From assembly GCA_020351775.1 (NCBI GenBank), contig CP070666.1, positions 4,272,821 to 4,328,972 on the forward strand: a stretch of DNA of 56,152 bases, read 5' to 3'. Under the pieces are notes generated by a model, which searched no databases, had not been told where the DNA came from, and saw nothing but the letters and a program-made list of their open reading frames with translations. The position numbers were made by a program, and so were the translations under genes. Of this stretch, positions 16,217 to 25,818 are shown in pieces. Positions within the stretch are counted from its first letter, which is position 1. Each line of letters begins with the position of its first letter. This DNA comes from Gemmatimonadota bacterium (GTDB taxonomy: Bacteria > Gemmatimonadota > Gemmatimonadetes > Gemmatimonadales > GWC2-71-9).

Positions 16217-18883
16217 ATGGGCCTCTCCGAGCAGGACCGCGAGGTTCTCCGTTCACTAGCGCGAAGGATAGACCCCTCCGACGCCGGCGCACACAACAAC
16301 CTTGGTGTGCTGTACTATCTGAAGGATCTAACCGACGACGCGGTCGAGCAGTTCACTTACGCTCTGGAGCTGGACCCCAAGATGCAGGTGGCCCAGCGCA
16401 ATCTGGAGCTGGCGCACCAGCGGTCGGGCTATTTCGAACGGCGGGTGACGGAACTGCGGGAAGAACTGCGGCACGATCCGGAGGCACGGGAGAGCCGCTG
16501 GGAACTGGGACGTGCGTACGCGTCGCTGGGCCGATTCGATGAAGCAGTCAGCGAATTCCAGACGCTGATCGCCCGCGACCACTCTGACGTGGCCGCAATC
16601 GTCCAGCTCGCCCTGGCGGAGAAGAACCGAGGCAATCTCGAAGCCGTGACCGATTGGCTCGACCGTGCCTGCGAGCTGGAGCCCGACAGTAGTGTAATTC
16701 ACTTCTATCTGGGTGAGGCCCGCTACAATCGAGGGCTCAATCAAGAGGCCTTGGAGGCACTGGGGCGGGCCTCCGAGTTGGCCCCTGACTATGCGGACGT
16801 GCAATACCTCATGGCTTTCGTCCTGGGCGACATGGGTCGGCACGAAGAAGCTCGAGCAGCCACGAAGCGCGCGATCCAGCTCAACCCGACCTACGCGCGG
16901 GCCCAAACCAACCTCTCGATCGAGCGGCTCACGGGAAGCCGCAAGAGGGCACCGTTTGACACCACCGCAGGAGAAGCGGCGGAGCGGGCACCCGATGCCC
17001 ACTACAATCTCGGGCGGGCGTTCCGACAGCAGGGGTACTACCAAGAGGCACTGCGAGAGTATCGCTTGGCACTCGAGTTGGGTGAAGACCGGAGTCTGGT
17101 GCGCAATGCGATGGCCGAGACTCACCTGCTGCTCAACGATCATGGTGCGGCACTAAGGCTGTATGACTCACTGCTGGAGGAGCAGCCGCAGTCTCCCAAG
17201 TTGTACAACGAGCGCGGCGTTGTGCTGCACCAAATGGGCAGGTTCGCGGGTGCAATCGAGTCCTACCGCAGCGCACTGGAGCTATCACCCGGCCACGCCC
17301 TCTCACTCAACAATCTGGCGATAGTGCTTGCCCAGGAAGGGCGGCACGATGAAGCGCTCTCTGCCTTGACCGAGTCGGTGCGGGCCGAACCGGATCTCAC
17401 CACGCACCGGCTGAACATGGGATTACTGCTGCTCAAGCTGAAGCGGCTGCAGTTGGCTCTGGAAGCGTATCGTAAGGTGCTCGAGTCCGACACGGAGAAC
17501 GCTCCAGCCTGGAACGGCATTGGATTGGTGCTCAACGAGCTGGGCCGCCCGGAGGATGCTCGCAACGCGTTTGCCAGAGCTGTTGAAGCTGATCCGGAGT
17601 TAGCGGAGGCACATTACAACCTCAGCTTCGCTCTCTCCAGTCTGGGTGACTACGACGGAGCGCTGCGCGCGGTCAGCCGGGCCCAGAGTATCGATCCGTA
17701 CTACGTGCCTCAGAAGTTCAGGCTCGCGATCGATCTGCAGTATGAGGATCCGGCCATCGCCGTGGTTCCCGAGATCTCTGCCGACGTGACCTCTGAGCAC
17801 GCTCAAGCGATCAGCTTCGATCAGGGTCTGATCGACGATCTGTTCACCGAGCTCGAGCAGCACCAGGCCCGCGCCACGGAAGCTGCCGGTACGGATCCGT
17901 TGGCCGTCGCCCGCGATTACCTCAAGAAGGGACTGCTGGATCTCGCTGCCTCAGAGACCGATCGGGCCGCATCGCGGGGAGCGGACAAGGTGGAGAGCCT
18001 GATGCTATCCGCTGACATTTTCGCGCGCCGCGGCCTGCACGGCGAGGCACTAGAACGCTACCGCGCGGTGCGTGAACTGAGCGGTGATCGCAATGATGCT
18101 AGGCTGGGGGAGTTGCGCCAGCTGCTGGCCATTGGCCGTGGCGCAGAGGCTGTGCGAGACGCCGCTGCGCTGGTGGCCGAGAACCCGGCGGACGTCGATG
18201 CGCTGGTCGTGCTGGCCGAATGTCGACTCGCGGCAGGAGACCCGGCGCTGGCACTCGAATCGCTGAAAGTGGCACGGGGCCGCGCGCCGCAGCGGGCCGA
18301 TCTCCTCAAGCTCGAGGGTGACATCGCGATGGGGATGGGCGATCTGGACACGGCGCAGCGTGCCTACCAGGGGGCCCTCGCCCTGGACCCCCGTTTTGCC
18401 CAAGTGCAGGCTGACCTAGGACGGGTTCACGAGTCCCGCCAAGATTGGCAGGCCGCCGAGTCGGCCTACCGTGCTGCGCTCGACGCTCTGCCGACCTTCT
18501 CCGAGGCAGCGTTGGCGTTGGCCCGAGTGTACCGCAAGGCCGGCAGGCCACGAGTGGCCGTCAATCTCCTGGTAGAAGTGCTCACAGGTGATCCCTCGGA
18601 CCTGGATGCCCTGCTGGGACTGGGACACTCTTTGCTCGAGGACGGCAGGCTGGACCGCGCCTTGGAGGCATTCCAGCGCATCCTGGCGCATGATGACAAA
18701 CATGTGGGCGCGCTGTTCTTCGCCGGCGTGGTCCTAGCGCGGCTGCGGCGCTACTCCGAGGCGGTCAGGGCTTGGGACGCGGTGATCGCGCTGGAGCCTG
18801 ACGGTCCGTTTGCGCGGGAGGCTCGCAAACACGCCCGATCGGCGCTTGATCTGAAACACATCTTCAAGGTCGGGGTGGCGTAG
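16217..18883 (+). CDS. Large TPR-repeat protein of the chemosensory cluster
   Basis: This 888-residue soluble protein consists almost entirely of tetratricopeptide repeats (I estimate 15 or more), with a non-repeat break near residues 500-545. No signal peptide or membrane helix is seen, so it is predicted cytoplasmic. Typical repeat units are AHNNLGVLYYLKDLTDDAVE near the N-terminus and ALLGLGHSLLEDGRLDRALE near the C-terminus. TPR arrays bind partner proteins. The position between cheC and a PATAN protein, with gaps of four and two bases, suggests a scaffold for the signalling complex. I cannot assign an enzymatic activity. Confidence 0.85.
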   Translation: MGLSEQDREVLRSLARRIDPSDAGAHNNLGVLYYLKDLTDDAVEQFTYALELDPKMQVAQRNLELAHQRSGYFERRVTELREELRHDPEARESRWELGRAYASLGRFDEAVSEFQTLIARDHSDVAAIVQLALAEKNRGNLEAVTDWLDRACELEPDSSVIHFYLGEARYNRGLNQEALEALGRASELAPDYADVQYLMAFVLGDMGRHEEARAATKRAIQLNPTYARAQTNLSIERLTGSRKRAPFDTTAGEAAERAPDAHYNLGRAFRQQGYYQEALREYRLALELGEDRSLVRNAMAETHLLLNDHGAALRLYDSLLEEQPQSPKLYNERGVVLHQMGRFAGAIESYRSALELSPGHALSLNNLAIVLAQEGRHDEALSALTESVRAEPDLTTHRLNMGLLLLKLKRLQLALEAYRKVLESDTENAPAWNGIGLVLNELGRPEDARNAFARAVEADPELAEAHYNLSFALSSLGDYDGALRAVSRAQSIDPYYVPQKFRLAIDLQYEDPAIAVVPEISADVTSEHAQAISFDQGLIDDLFTELEQHQARATEAAGTDPLAVARDYLKKGLLDLAASETDRAASRGADKVESLMLSADIFARRGLHGEALERYRAVRELSGDRNDARLGELRQLLAIGRGAEAVRDAAALVAENPADVDALVVLAECRLAAGDPALALESLKVARGRAPQRADLLKLEGDIAMGMGDLDTAQRAYQGALALDPRFAQVQADLGRVHESRQDWQAAESAYRAALDALPTFSEAALALARVYRKAGRPRVAVNLLVEVLTGDPSDLDALLGLGHSLLEDGRLDRALEAFQRILAHDDKHVGALFFAGVVLARLRRYSEAVRAWDAVIALEPDGPFAREARKHARSALDLKHIFKVGVA

Positions 18884-18885
18884 CG

Positions 18886-20043
18886 ATGGCGATCGAAGGG
18901 CCGCTCAAGGAACTGGGAATCCACGATATCTTCCAGCTGCTCGACCTGAATCGCAAGACGGGCGTTCTTACGGCGACATCCAAGCTACGTCACAACAGTG
19001 GCCGCGTCTACTTCGAGAGCGGTGCCGTGGTGTACGCCGAGATCGACAGCAATCCACACTTGCTGGGTAGCCTGTTGGTGCGGGTGGGCAAGATAACCGA
19101 AGTCGACCTTAATCGAGCGCGCGAGATGCAGGAGGGCGGTGACGCGCGGCGCCTGGGCGAGATCCTGGTGAGCATCGGCGCGCTGACGCAGAAGGAACTG
19201 GAGCGTCAAGTCAGATCGCAGATCGAGGAGGTCGTGTTCGAGCTGGTGGGTTGGCGGGAAGGCTATTTCTCCTTCGAGGAGGGTGAGCTGCCTGACCTGC
19301 CCGCCGAAGCGAAGGTGAGGATCCCCACGGAGTCGGTCTTGATGGAGGGTGCGCGCCGCATCGACGAGTGGTCTCGCATCGAACGAAAGATCCCCCATCT
19401 GGGGGTGATCCCAAAATACGCGGTTTACATTCCGGGTGAAGAACACGAGGGCTATCTGGACCTGTTGCCGTCGGAATGGGAGTTGCTGGCGGCGGTCGAC
19501 TGTGAACAGGATGTGCGTGCCATCGCCGCAGCACTGGGTCGCTCCGAATTCGAGGTCGCCAAGACGGTATTCGGGCTCGAGAGTGCCGGTATACTGACAC
19601 TACATGAGCCTGAAGCGGAGTTGAGTGAGGTGGAAGGCACTGAGGATCTGGACCACGTGATCGGTAGAGCCAATGAGGCCCTGGATCAGGGAGACCTGGT
19701 AGGTGCGCGAAGCTGGGCCGAATTGGCTCGGTCTTCGAATCCCCATGATCCACTAGTTCACCTCTCTCTGGGCAGGATTGAGCTAGCCGCACGGCAGGCA
19801 GAAGCCGCCGAGGAGCACTTACGAAGAGCACTGAGGATAGACCCGATGTTGGTGGCGGCCCACCGGCTGCTTGGCAACGCATTGGCCTTGCAGGGCCGCT
19901 ATGGTGAAGCCGTGGAGTGGTGGCAGCGGTGGCTCACGCTGGGCGAACATGCGGAAGAGGATGAAGCCGAGATCGAGCAAGTGAGGGATGCGTTACAGGC
20001 AGTCGAGCGACTTGACACGTTGTTGGGGCAGACCAGTGAGTAG
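18886..20043 (+). CDS. PATAN (DUF4388) domain plus TPR protein, paralogue 1
   Basis: This 385-residue protein starts with the PATAN/DUF4388 signature (MAIEGPLKELGIHDIFQLL, then RKTGVLTA and GRVYFESGAVVYAE). A helical segment resembling the N-terminal domain of type II/IV secretion ATPases follows (LGSLLVRVGKIT and LGEILVSIGALT). A winged-helix-like region lies at about 190-240 and TPRs at about 255-350. PATAN domains occur in response regulators that control cyanobacterial pilus motility and in deltaproteobacterial signalling proteins. It has a close paralogue at 24199-25818, so the pair brackets the GTPase section. Its exact role is unknown; a connection to pilus or polarity output is inference. 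Confidence 0.85.
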   Translation: MAIEGPLKELGIHDIFQLLDLNRKTGVLTATSKLRHNSGRVYFESGAVVYAEIDSNPHLLGSLLVRVGKITEVDLNRAREMQEGGDARRLGEILVSIGALTQKELERQVRSQIEEVVFELVGWREGYFSFEEGELPDLPAEAKVRIPTESVLMEGARRIDEWSRIERKIPHLGVIPKYAVYIPGEEHEGYLDLLPSEWELLAAVDCEQDVRAIAAALGRSEFEVAKTVFGLESAGILTLHEPEAELSEVEGTEDLDHVIGRANEALDQGDLVGARSWAELARSSNPHDPLVHLSLGRIELAARQAEAAEEHLRRALRIDPMLVAAHRLLGNALALQGRYGEAVEWWQRWLTLGEHAEEDEAEIEQVRDALQAVERLDTLLGQTSE

Positions 20044-20827
20044 CGATATCCGCGCAATGACTGCTGAGCTGGCCAGCAATCCAGACAGCCTGGTGTTTCT
20101 CGAGCTGGGCGAAGCTCTGCGGCGCCGCGGGCAGCTCTATGCCGCTGCCAAAGCTGCCGTCGTGGGCTTGGAGCGGCATCCGCAACTGGCCGACTCTCAT
20201 GATCTCTACGCCAGGATCTTGGTTGACATGGGTCATCTGCAGCAAGCCTACGACGAATGGCAAGCCACGGTTGAGCTGGACCCACAGCATCTGGGGGCCC
20301 ACAAGGGGCTCGGCTTCCTGTGTTATCGCTGGGGGGACCTCGACGGAGCGCTCGAGCATCTGGAGTTGGCCGTCGCCGCGGATCCCATGGATCAGAGTGT
20401 GGTTCAAGCGCTCCAGATGGTGCGTGGTGCCGCGGCCGAGCTGACGGAGGCACCCGAGGAACCGCAGCAATCGGTGTTTCAGGGACTGGATGGGGCTCAC
20501 CATGGTCTATTGCTGTTTGACACCAGGGGCCGGGTCCTCGGTGGCGGGATGAGCAGCCACCTGGGGGAAGATGTATCCAGGGATGTTGCGGCGTACGTGT
20601 CCGGCGGATGTCAGGAGGCTGATCGCAGTTCCCGCATATTGGAGCTGGGTGATTGGCGATGGATGGTCCTGGAGGGGCCCGGTGGCAGCATGCATGTGAG
20701 CCGCTCACCCTCTAACACCCTGCTGCTGGTCGCCCGTGACGGGAGTGTGCCGTCAGGCCGGCTCGCGGTGTTGGCCAAACGCGCCGCGGAGGCCGCACGC
20801 CAGTGGCTGGAGGCCCAGCAACCATGA
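20036..20827 (+). CDS. TPR protein with C-terminal roadblock/LC7-like domain
   Basis: GTG start at 20036, overlapping the previous gene by eight bases, gives 263 residues. The first 150 are TPRs (LVFLELGEALRRRGQLYAAA, DLYARILVDMGHLQQAYDEW). From about 165 the sequence GAHHGLLLFDTRGRVLGGG, followed by ILELGDWRWMVLEGPGG and NTLLLVARDGSVPSGRL, has the strand-helix pattern of a roadblock/LC7 fold like the two next genes, though it is divergent. Roadblock proteins act as regulators of MglA-type GTPases. A TPR-roadblock fusion could tether the GTPase regulator to the scaffold. The roadblock assignment is moderate; the TPR part is clear. Confidence 0.72.
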   Translation: MSSDIRAMTAELASNPDSLVFLELGEALRRRGQLYAAAKAAVVGLERHPQLADSHDLYARILVDMGHLQQAYDEWQATVELDPQHLGAHKGLGFLCYRWGDLDGALEHLELAVAADPMDQSVVQALQMVRGAAAELTEAPEEPQQSVFQGLDGAHHGLLLFDTRGRVLGGGMSSHLGEDVSRDVAAYVSGGCQEADRSSRILELGDWRWMVLEGPGGSMHVSRSPSNTLLLVARDGSVPSGRLAVLAKRAAEAARQWLEAQQP

Positions 20828-21174
20828 GCGAGCAGTTCAAGCAGGCTCTGGACGGGATCACGCGAGTCAGAGGCGTGCGCGGTGCCCTCATGGTCACCGA
20901 CGACGATGGGCTGATCATCGCCGATGCGGTGATGGAGGGAGTCCGGGGTGATGCTGTGGCCGCGTTAGCGGCGAGCCTTTCGGCGCGAATGGCAAAGGCG
21001 ACGGTCGGCGCTGGAGTCGGCGAACAGCACTTCCTGCACCTCCAGGCAGAGAACGGTACCCTGCTCAGTATGCCGGCACCCAACGGAGTGTTGATCGTGG
21101 TGCTGGCCGAGAACGACGTCAACGTCGGCCTGGTGCGGCTCGAGATGCTGAGGGCGGTGGAGGCGGTGAAGTGA
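20824..21174 (+). CDS. Roadblock/LC7 domain protein (MglB-like), 116 aa
   Basis: This compact single-domain roadblock protein shows the pattern GVRGALMVTDDDGLIIADAV, a hydrophobic helix, then LLSMPAPNGVLIVVLAEND and a C-terminal helix. MglB in Myxococcus and Thermus is a roadblock homodimer that stimulates GTP hydrolysis by MglA at the cell pole. Here the gene lies two genes before an MglA-like GTPase and overlaps both neighbours by four bases, so an MglB-like role is likely. ATG at 20824 is used; an upstream ATG at 20803 would overlap the preceding gene more. Confidence 0.85.
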   Translation: MSEQFKQALDGITRVRGVRGALMVTDDDGLIIADAVMEGVRGDAVAALAASLSARMAKATVGAGVGEQHFLHLQAENGTLLSMPAPNGVLIVVLAENDVNVGLVRLEMLRAVEAVK

Positions 21175-21641
21175 GCCGGGTGCGGGCTGTCGAACCGTGG
21201 ATCGAGGACCCGCTCGTTCGGTTCGTGACCGAAGCCGGGGCAAGGTTGACGCTGATCATGACGCCCTCTGGCCAGGTGTTGGCCCAACACGGGTTCACCC
21301 GGGCTGTCGACGTCATGGCTGCGGCTGCGCTGGGTGCTGCCATCGTCTCGTCGACTCGGGAGATCGCGACCACGATTGGTGAGGAGACCTTCAGGGCGTT
21401 GAACCATCAGGGGATTCAGCACGGCATCTTTCTAGCGGAAATGGCCACTCCCCGGGGGCCGCTCCTTGCGCTCGTTGTGTACGGTCCGGAGTCATCGGTC
21501 GGCCTGGTACAGCTGTTCTACGAGGACCTGGTACAGGAGCTGGTTGCTGCGTGCCCCGACGAGGAACCGACAAAGCCAGTCATCGCAGCCGATTTCGAGC
21601 GTGACCTCCACAACAGCCTTGCCTTCCTATTTGGGCGCTGA
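21171..21641 (+). CDS. Second roadblock/LC7-like protein, 156 aa
   Basis: This roadblock-like protein has a longer N- and C-terminus than its neighbour. The core is ARLTLIMTPSGQVLAQHGFT, a helix, then GIFLAEMATPRGPLLALVVY and a C-terminal helix. The C-terminal 25 residues (CPDEEPTKPVIAADFERDLH onward) are outside the fold. It ends three bases before the GTPase gene. Two separate roadblock genes plus the TPR-roadblock fusion give three candidate regulators for one GTPase; hetero-oligomers like eukaryotic Ragulator or RomX/RomY-type layers are imaginable but unproven. GTG start overlaps the preceding gene by four bases. Confidence 0.8.
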   Translation: MSRVRAVEPWIEDPLVRFVTEAGARLTLIMTPSGQVLAQHGFTRAVDVMAAAALGAAIVSSTREIATTIGEETFRALNHQGIQHGIFLAEMATPRGPLLALVVYGPESSVGLVQLFYEDLVQELVAACPDEEPTKPVIAADFERDLHNSLAFLFGR

Positions 21642-21644
21642 TCC

Positions 21645-22244
21645 ATGTCACTAGTGAACTTCACCACCCGTGAGATCACCTGTAAGATCGTCTATTATGG
21701 CCCTGGGAGGTCGGGCAAGACGACTAATCTCCAATACATTTATGGTTGTGTTCCCGAGGATCGGCGCGGCAAGATGGTATCGCTCGCTACACGAACCGAC
21801 AGGACCCTGTTCTTCGACTTCTTGCCGTTGGAGCTGGGCTCGATCTCCGGATTCGCGACTCGGTTCCAGCTCTACACTGTCCCGGGACAGGTCTATTACA
21901 ACGCGACCCGCAAGTTGGTGCTGCAGGGTGCCGACGGCGTTGTATTCGTGGCGGATAGCCAGGCGCGGCAGCTAGATGACAACTTGGCTAGCCTGCAGAA
22001 TCTACAGGTGAATTTGCTGGAACAGGGTATCGACGTCCGCACCATGCCGACGGTGCTGCAGTACAACAAGCAGGACCTGCCTGCAGATCTGATCCTGTCA
22101 CCGAGCGCGCTGGACTCCGCGCTGAATTTCCGGGACGATCCGAGCTACCCGGCAGACGCATTGACCGGCGTGGGGGTGTTCGAGACGCTCAAGAGCATAT
22201 CGGAATTGGTCCTGAAGAAGCTGAGTCAGGAGTCTCCGGCGTGA
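21645..22244 (+). CDS. mglA: MglA-like small Ras-family GTPase
   Basis: This 199-residue prokaryotic Ras-like GTPase of the MglA class, known as a polarity switch for type IV pili and gliding complexes, carries P-loop [10 protein letters not shown], the MglA-specific insert [12 protein letters not shown]3 motif [10 protein letters not shown] (Pro in place of the usual Ala/Ser, as in MglA) and NKQD for guanine specificity. VFVADSQ is also highly characteristic of MglA. It starts three bases after a roadblock gene and overlaps the DnaA-like gene by four. Coding in one transcription unit with CheA, CheY and PATAN proteins suggests the GTPase is controlled by, or controls, the chemosensory output. 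Confidence 0.94.
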   Translation: MSLVNFTTREITCKIVYYGPGRSGKTTNLQYIYGCVPEDRRGKMVSLATRTDRTLFFDFLPLELGSISGFATRFQLYTVPGQVYYNATRKLVLQGADGVVFVADSQARQLDDNLASLQNLQVNLLEQGIDVRTMPTVLQYNKQDLPADLILSPSALDSALNFRDDPSYPADALTGVGVFETLKSISELVLKKLSQESPA

Positions 22245-24199
22245 CCAGCGAGCTTAACCCACGGTTCGATTTCGACAGCTTCAAGGTTGGTGCCGGGAAC
22301 GAGCTTGCTCTGACTGCGGCCAGATCGGTGGCGGAGCGGCCCGGCAGCGTGTACAACCCGCTGTACATCCACGGAAGTGCCGGGCTGGGCAAGACCCACT
22401 TGCTCATGGCCATCGGACGGTACGCGCAGCAGGCGACTGAGGCCGTGACTGTTGAATACGTGACTCCGGATCGTCTGGCAGAGGAGTTTCACGCTGTCGC
22501 ATCCGCGGGACACAGCGATACTCTGCGTAGCCGGCTGGCTGATCTGGACATGCTTCTGGTGGACGATGTGCATCTTGTTGCTGCTCGCACTGAGATCCAC
22601 GCCGAGCTGCTACGGCTGTTTCCGGAAATGCAGGCGGCGGCCAAGCAGATTGTGATGGCGAGTCTCTACCCCCCGGCACAAATCGAGGGCCTCGACGAGC
22701 GCGTGACAGCGTTACTCGCCAGGGGGCTGGTGGTCGAAATCAACCCGCCCGATTTCGAGACACGGCTCGCGATCCTGCAGGCCAGGGCTGAAGGACGGGG
22801 TTGCCAGTTCGAGGAAGGTGTCGTCGAGACGGTAGCCGGATTCAAGATCGGCAACGTTCGGGAACTTATTACGCTGCTCAATCGCCTGATAGCTCTGGAG
22901 GCGGTGGGAGAGAGGTCGCTCACGCCCGATGCCGCCAAGACCTTGTTGCAGGGTGAGGCTCTCGCGATGGAGGAGCGAGAGACGGCAGCGGAAGTACCGG
23001 AACGAGAGCGGCCAGTCAACGAATTCGAAGACTTCCTGTCCGACGTGAGTGAAGCGGTGCAGCACCAGATCGAGGCGTGGGAAACACGGCTGGGAGAGGT
23101 GATCGAGCGGTATCGGGGTGAGGGATTCGAGACCGCACGACTCGAGAGCCTGATGCAGAGTTCGTCCCCGGGGCCGGTCGAAGCGGCCATTGACGAGTTC
23201 GAGCGCGATGTCGACCGACTCCGCAAGCTGAGGACGTCGGTGGCTGCTCAGGATCCGAGCAAGGCGCAGAACGGCGTATTCCTGGACCCCGATCGGGTCG
23301 CCGAGGCACAGGTGGTGGCCGACCGTCTGGCATCGGCAGTGGAGCCGCTGCCAGGTCCATCGGGGATCTGGACGTTCGAGACCTACATCGAGACCGAAGG
23401 TAACAGGGCTGCAAATGAAGCTGCGCACCGGGTGGTACAACAGCCCGGTGGGGATCACAATCCTCTGGTGATCGTAGGAAAGACGGGTGTCGGCAAGACG
23501 CACCTGCTGCATGCAATCGGGAATGGGTTGCTGGATAGCGCGATCAAGCCGATCGCCTGCATGCCAGCAATGGACTTTCATGACGCCGTGACTCAAGCGG
23601 CCGAGAGTGGTCCGGTCGACGACCGGCTCTTGATGTTCGGCGGAGTCAGGGCGTTGCTGATCGACGACGTGCACCTCTTGGCGGACAAGGACGACGCACG
23701 CGAACGTCTGGCCAACCTGGTGCGAGAACTGGTTGGCGCGGCGAAGCAGGTTGTGTTCAGCCTGAGCGGAATCGCGGCGAGGCCTGAGGACTTCCCGGAG
23801 GCCATCAAGGCCCTTGTGGCGAGCCCGACCATCGTGCGGCTTGCAGCTCCCGACCGTGAGTTGCGCCGTAGGCTGACACTTCGGATGCTGGAAGAGCGGG
23901 TCGGTTACGCTGACCCCGAGTTGGCGGACTATTTGGGGGACAGGCCGGCGGACTCGGCGCGTGCGGTAATGGGGTTGGTCCAGCGGGTGTTGGCCGTTGC
24001 GGAGTCGCAGGGTTCGCCGCCTTCGGCTGCCATTGCGCGGGAGCTGATCGAAGGTGCGCTGCCCAGAATCCAGCGGCCATCGGCGAAGATGCGGACCAGT
24101 GGAATCATGATTTCTGCAGCTGGAGGGGTGAAGAGTAGAGAGAAGATGATTTGGAGTTGGCCGGACCCAGCTGATCGGTTGATCGAGGATCTGTCGTAG
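22241..24199 (+). CDS. Tandem DnaA-like AAA+ ATPase without DNA-binding domain
   Basis: This 652-residue protein has two DnaA-family AAA+ modules. Module 1 (about 10-240): [14 protein letters not shown] as in DnaA domain III, Walker A GSAGLGKT (45-52), Walker B LLVDDVHL (105-112), then [19 protein letters not shown] followed by [10 protein letters not shown]. Module 2 (about 377-620): Walker A GKTGVGKT (413-420), Walker [11 protein letters not shown] charged helical linker (about 240-345) separates them. The DnaA box-binding domain IV is absent; the C-terminus is about 40 polar residues. In module 1 the position of the DnaA arginine finger (usual SRFGWGL) reads ALLARGL, so oligomerisation may differ. 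Overlaps mglA by four bases (GTGA) and shares its last base with the next start. Function unknown; replication initiation is very unlikely. Confidence 0.85.
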   Translation: MTSELNPRFDFDSFKVGAGNELALTAARSVAERPGSVYNPLYIHGSAGLGKTHLLMAIGRYAQQATEAVTVEYVTPDRLAEEFHAVASAGHSDTLRSRLADLDMLLVDDVHLVAARTEIHAELLRLFPEMQAAAKQIVMASLYPPAQIEGLDERVTALLARGLVVEINPPDFETRLAILQARAEGRGCQFEEGVVETVAGFKIGNVRELITLLNRLIALEAVGERSLTPDAAKTLLQGEALAMEERETAAEVPERERPVNEFEDFLSDVSEAVQHQIEAWETRLGEVIERYRGEGFETARLESLMQSSSPGPVEAAIDEFERDVDRLRKLRTSVAAQDPSKAQNGVFLDPDRVAEAQVVADRLASAVEPLPGPSGIWTFETYIETEGNRAANEAAHRVVQQPGGDHNPLVIVGKTGVGKTHLLHAIGNGLLDSAIKPIACMPAMDFHDAVTQAAESGPVDDRLLMFGGVRALLIDDVHLLADKDDARERLANLVRELVGAAKQVVFSLSGIAARPEDFPEAIKALVASPTIVRLAAPDRELRRRLTLRMLEERVGYADPELADYLGDRPADSARAVMGLVQRVLAVAESQGSPPSAAIARELIEGALPRIQRPSAKMRTSGIMISAAGGVKSREKMIWSWPDPADRLIEDLS

Positions 24200-25818
24200 T
24201 GGCTATCAAGGGGAGCCTCAAGGAGGCGTCACTGCCAGATGTGCTCCAGCTGTTATCTCTGGGGCGGAAGAGCGGCTGCTTGTCGATCACCGATCGTTCG
24301 AGCCTGGGATACATCTTCTTCGACCATGGACGGATCTGCTACGCCACGGTCGTTAATCGGCGCGACCGGCTGGGGGATATTCTCTACAAGAGCGGACGCA
24401 TCACCCAGGAACAGCTTGAGGAAGCGATCAGTCTGCAGGACCGTGACCGAGACAAAAAGCTGGGCGAGATATTGGTCGAGAATGGGGCCATATCCCGAGC
24501 TGAGCTGGAACACTTCATTCGGATTCAGATCGAAGAGGCCGTGTATTTCTTGTTCACGTGGCGGAGAGGGAGTTTCACGTTCGAGAGTGACGTGCAGCCG
24601 CACCGACAGGATTTCTTGGTCTCCATAGATCCGGAAGCGCTGTTGCTTGAGGGGGCGCGGCGCGTAGACGAATGGAGTTTGATAGAGAAGAAGATCCCCG
24701 CGTTCGACATAATATTCCGGGTTGACAAGGAACACCTCGACTCTGCGGCAGTGTCACTCACCGACGAACAGAAGCTGATCGTCCCCCTGCTGGACGGAAC
24801 GCGTGATGTGAGGCAGGTGATCGAGCAGTCGGCGTTGGTGGAGTTCGAGGTTGGAAAGGCGTTGTATGGCCTCATTACTGCCGGTTTTGCACATCGTGTG
24901 GGCCGCAGGGATTCGGCTGAAAAGCCCGAAACAGCGAACGTGCGGGTGGACGAGCACCGCAATCTGGGAGTGGCATTCTACCGCACGGGAATGCTGGAAG
25001 AGTCACTGCGTGAGTTTCGCCGTGTGGTGGAGCTACGGCCTTCTGACGGCAGCGCGTATTTCCACATTGGACTGATTCACTTCAGGCAGGCTCAGTGGCA
25101 GCAGGCCGTCGAGTATTTCAGGCAGTCGGCCGAGCGCGGTGGAGCTCGGCCAGCGGTGCTCTACGATCTGGCGTTGAGCCACGAGAAGAACGGGGAGTAT
25201 GACGAAGCTGAGGCAACTTACGCCGAGGCGGCCGCGCGGGCACGCCGCGATCCGCGTATCCTGACTGGGTGGGGCGTGGTAGCGCTGCTCCGGGGCGATT
25301 ACGAAGTTGCCGCCGGCAGACTGGATCGTGCTAGAGAGGTGGCGGGTGAAGACCGGGTGAGTCCATTGTGGTATTGGGCTCGCTCCCTGGCTGCCGCCAG
25401 CCGGGACCACCATGATGAGGCCGAGGCGGTGTTGAGAGATGGAGTTGCAGAGTACCCGGACAACAACGTACTGCGTAACAACTTGGGGGCGCTTCTCGAA
25501 CTCCTCGGTCGCGTGGACGAGTCCGAGGCGCTACTAATGGCGGCGCTGGCCGATGAGCCGTCGCTGCCCCAGTTGTCGAAGAACCTGGGTGATCTCCACT
25601 ATCGGGCTGGCCGCTACGATGAGGCTTGGGACGCGTATCAGCGTGCGATCAAGCTGCAACCCGAATTGGGTGATGATGTCTTCTTCAAGTTGGGCAACAT
25701 CGCCTACAAGCGTCTCGACCGTGAGCTTGCTTCAGAATACTGGCAGCGGGCGCTGGAGATCAATCCGAATCACGAGCTTGCACAAACCAATCTGGAAACG
25801 GTGAGTGCTCTCCAGTGA
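24199..25818 (+). CDS. PATAN (DUF4388) domain plus TPR protein, paralogue 2
   Basis: This is a 539-residue paralogue of the protein at 18886-20043. The N-terminal 240 residues align in order: MAIKGSLKEASLPDVLQLL, RKSGCLSI, GYIFFDHGRICYAT, LGDILYKSGRIT, KLGEILVENGAIS, EGARRVDEWSLIEKKIP and a winged-helix-like LIVPLLDGTRDVRQVIEQS. The C-terminal half carries about seven TPRs, more than the paralogue. Predicted cytoplasmic. The GTG start shares its first base with the stop of the DnaA-like gene (TAGTG). Probable scaffold or output component; no catalytic residues are seen. Confidence 0.85.
   Translation: MAIKGSLKEASLPDVLQLLSLGRKSGCLSITDRSSLGYIFFDHGRICYATVVNRRDRLGDILYKSGRITQEQLEEAISLQDRDRDKKLGEILVENGAISRAELEHFIRIQIEEAVYFLFTWRRGSFTFESDVQPHRQDFLVSIDPEALLLEGARRVDEWSLIEKKIPAFDIIFRVDKEHLDSAAVSLTDEQKLIVPLLDGTRDVRQVIEQSALVEFEVGKALYGLITAGFAHRVGRRDSAEKPETANVRVDEHRNLGVAFYRTGMLEESLREFRRVVELRPSDGSAYFHIGLIHFRQAQWQQAVEYFRQSAERGGARPAVLYDLALSHEKNGEYDEAEATYAEAAARARRDPRILTGWGVVALLRGDYEVAAGRLDRAREVAGEDRVSPLWYWARSLAAASRDHHDEAEAVLRDGVAEYPDNNVLRNNLGALLELLGRVDESEALLMAALADEPSLPQLSKNLGDLHYRAGRYDEAWDAYQRAIKLQPELGDDVFFKLGNIAYKRLDRELASEYWQRALEINPNHELAQTNLETVSALQ

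Noticed and set aside
22241-24199. Replication initiator DnaA or Hda
   Set aside because: Two ATPase modules, no domain IV, and no dnaN, recF or DnaA-box region nearby; Hda is a single short module.
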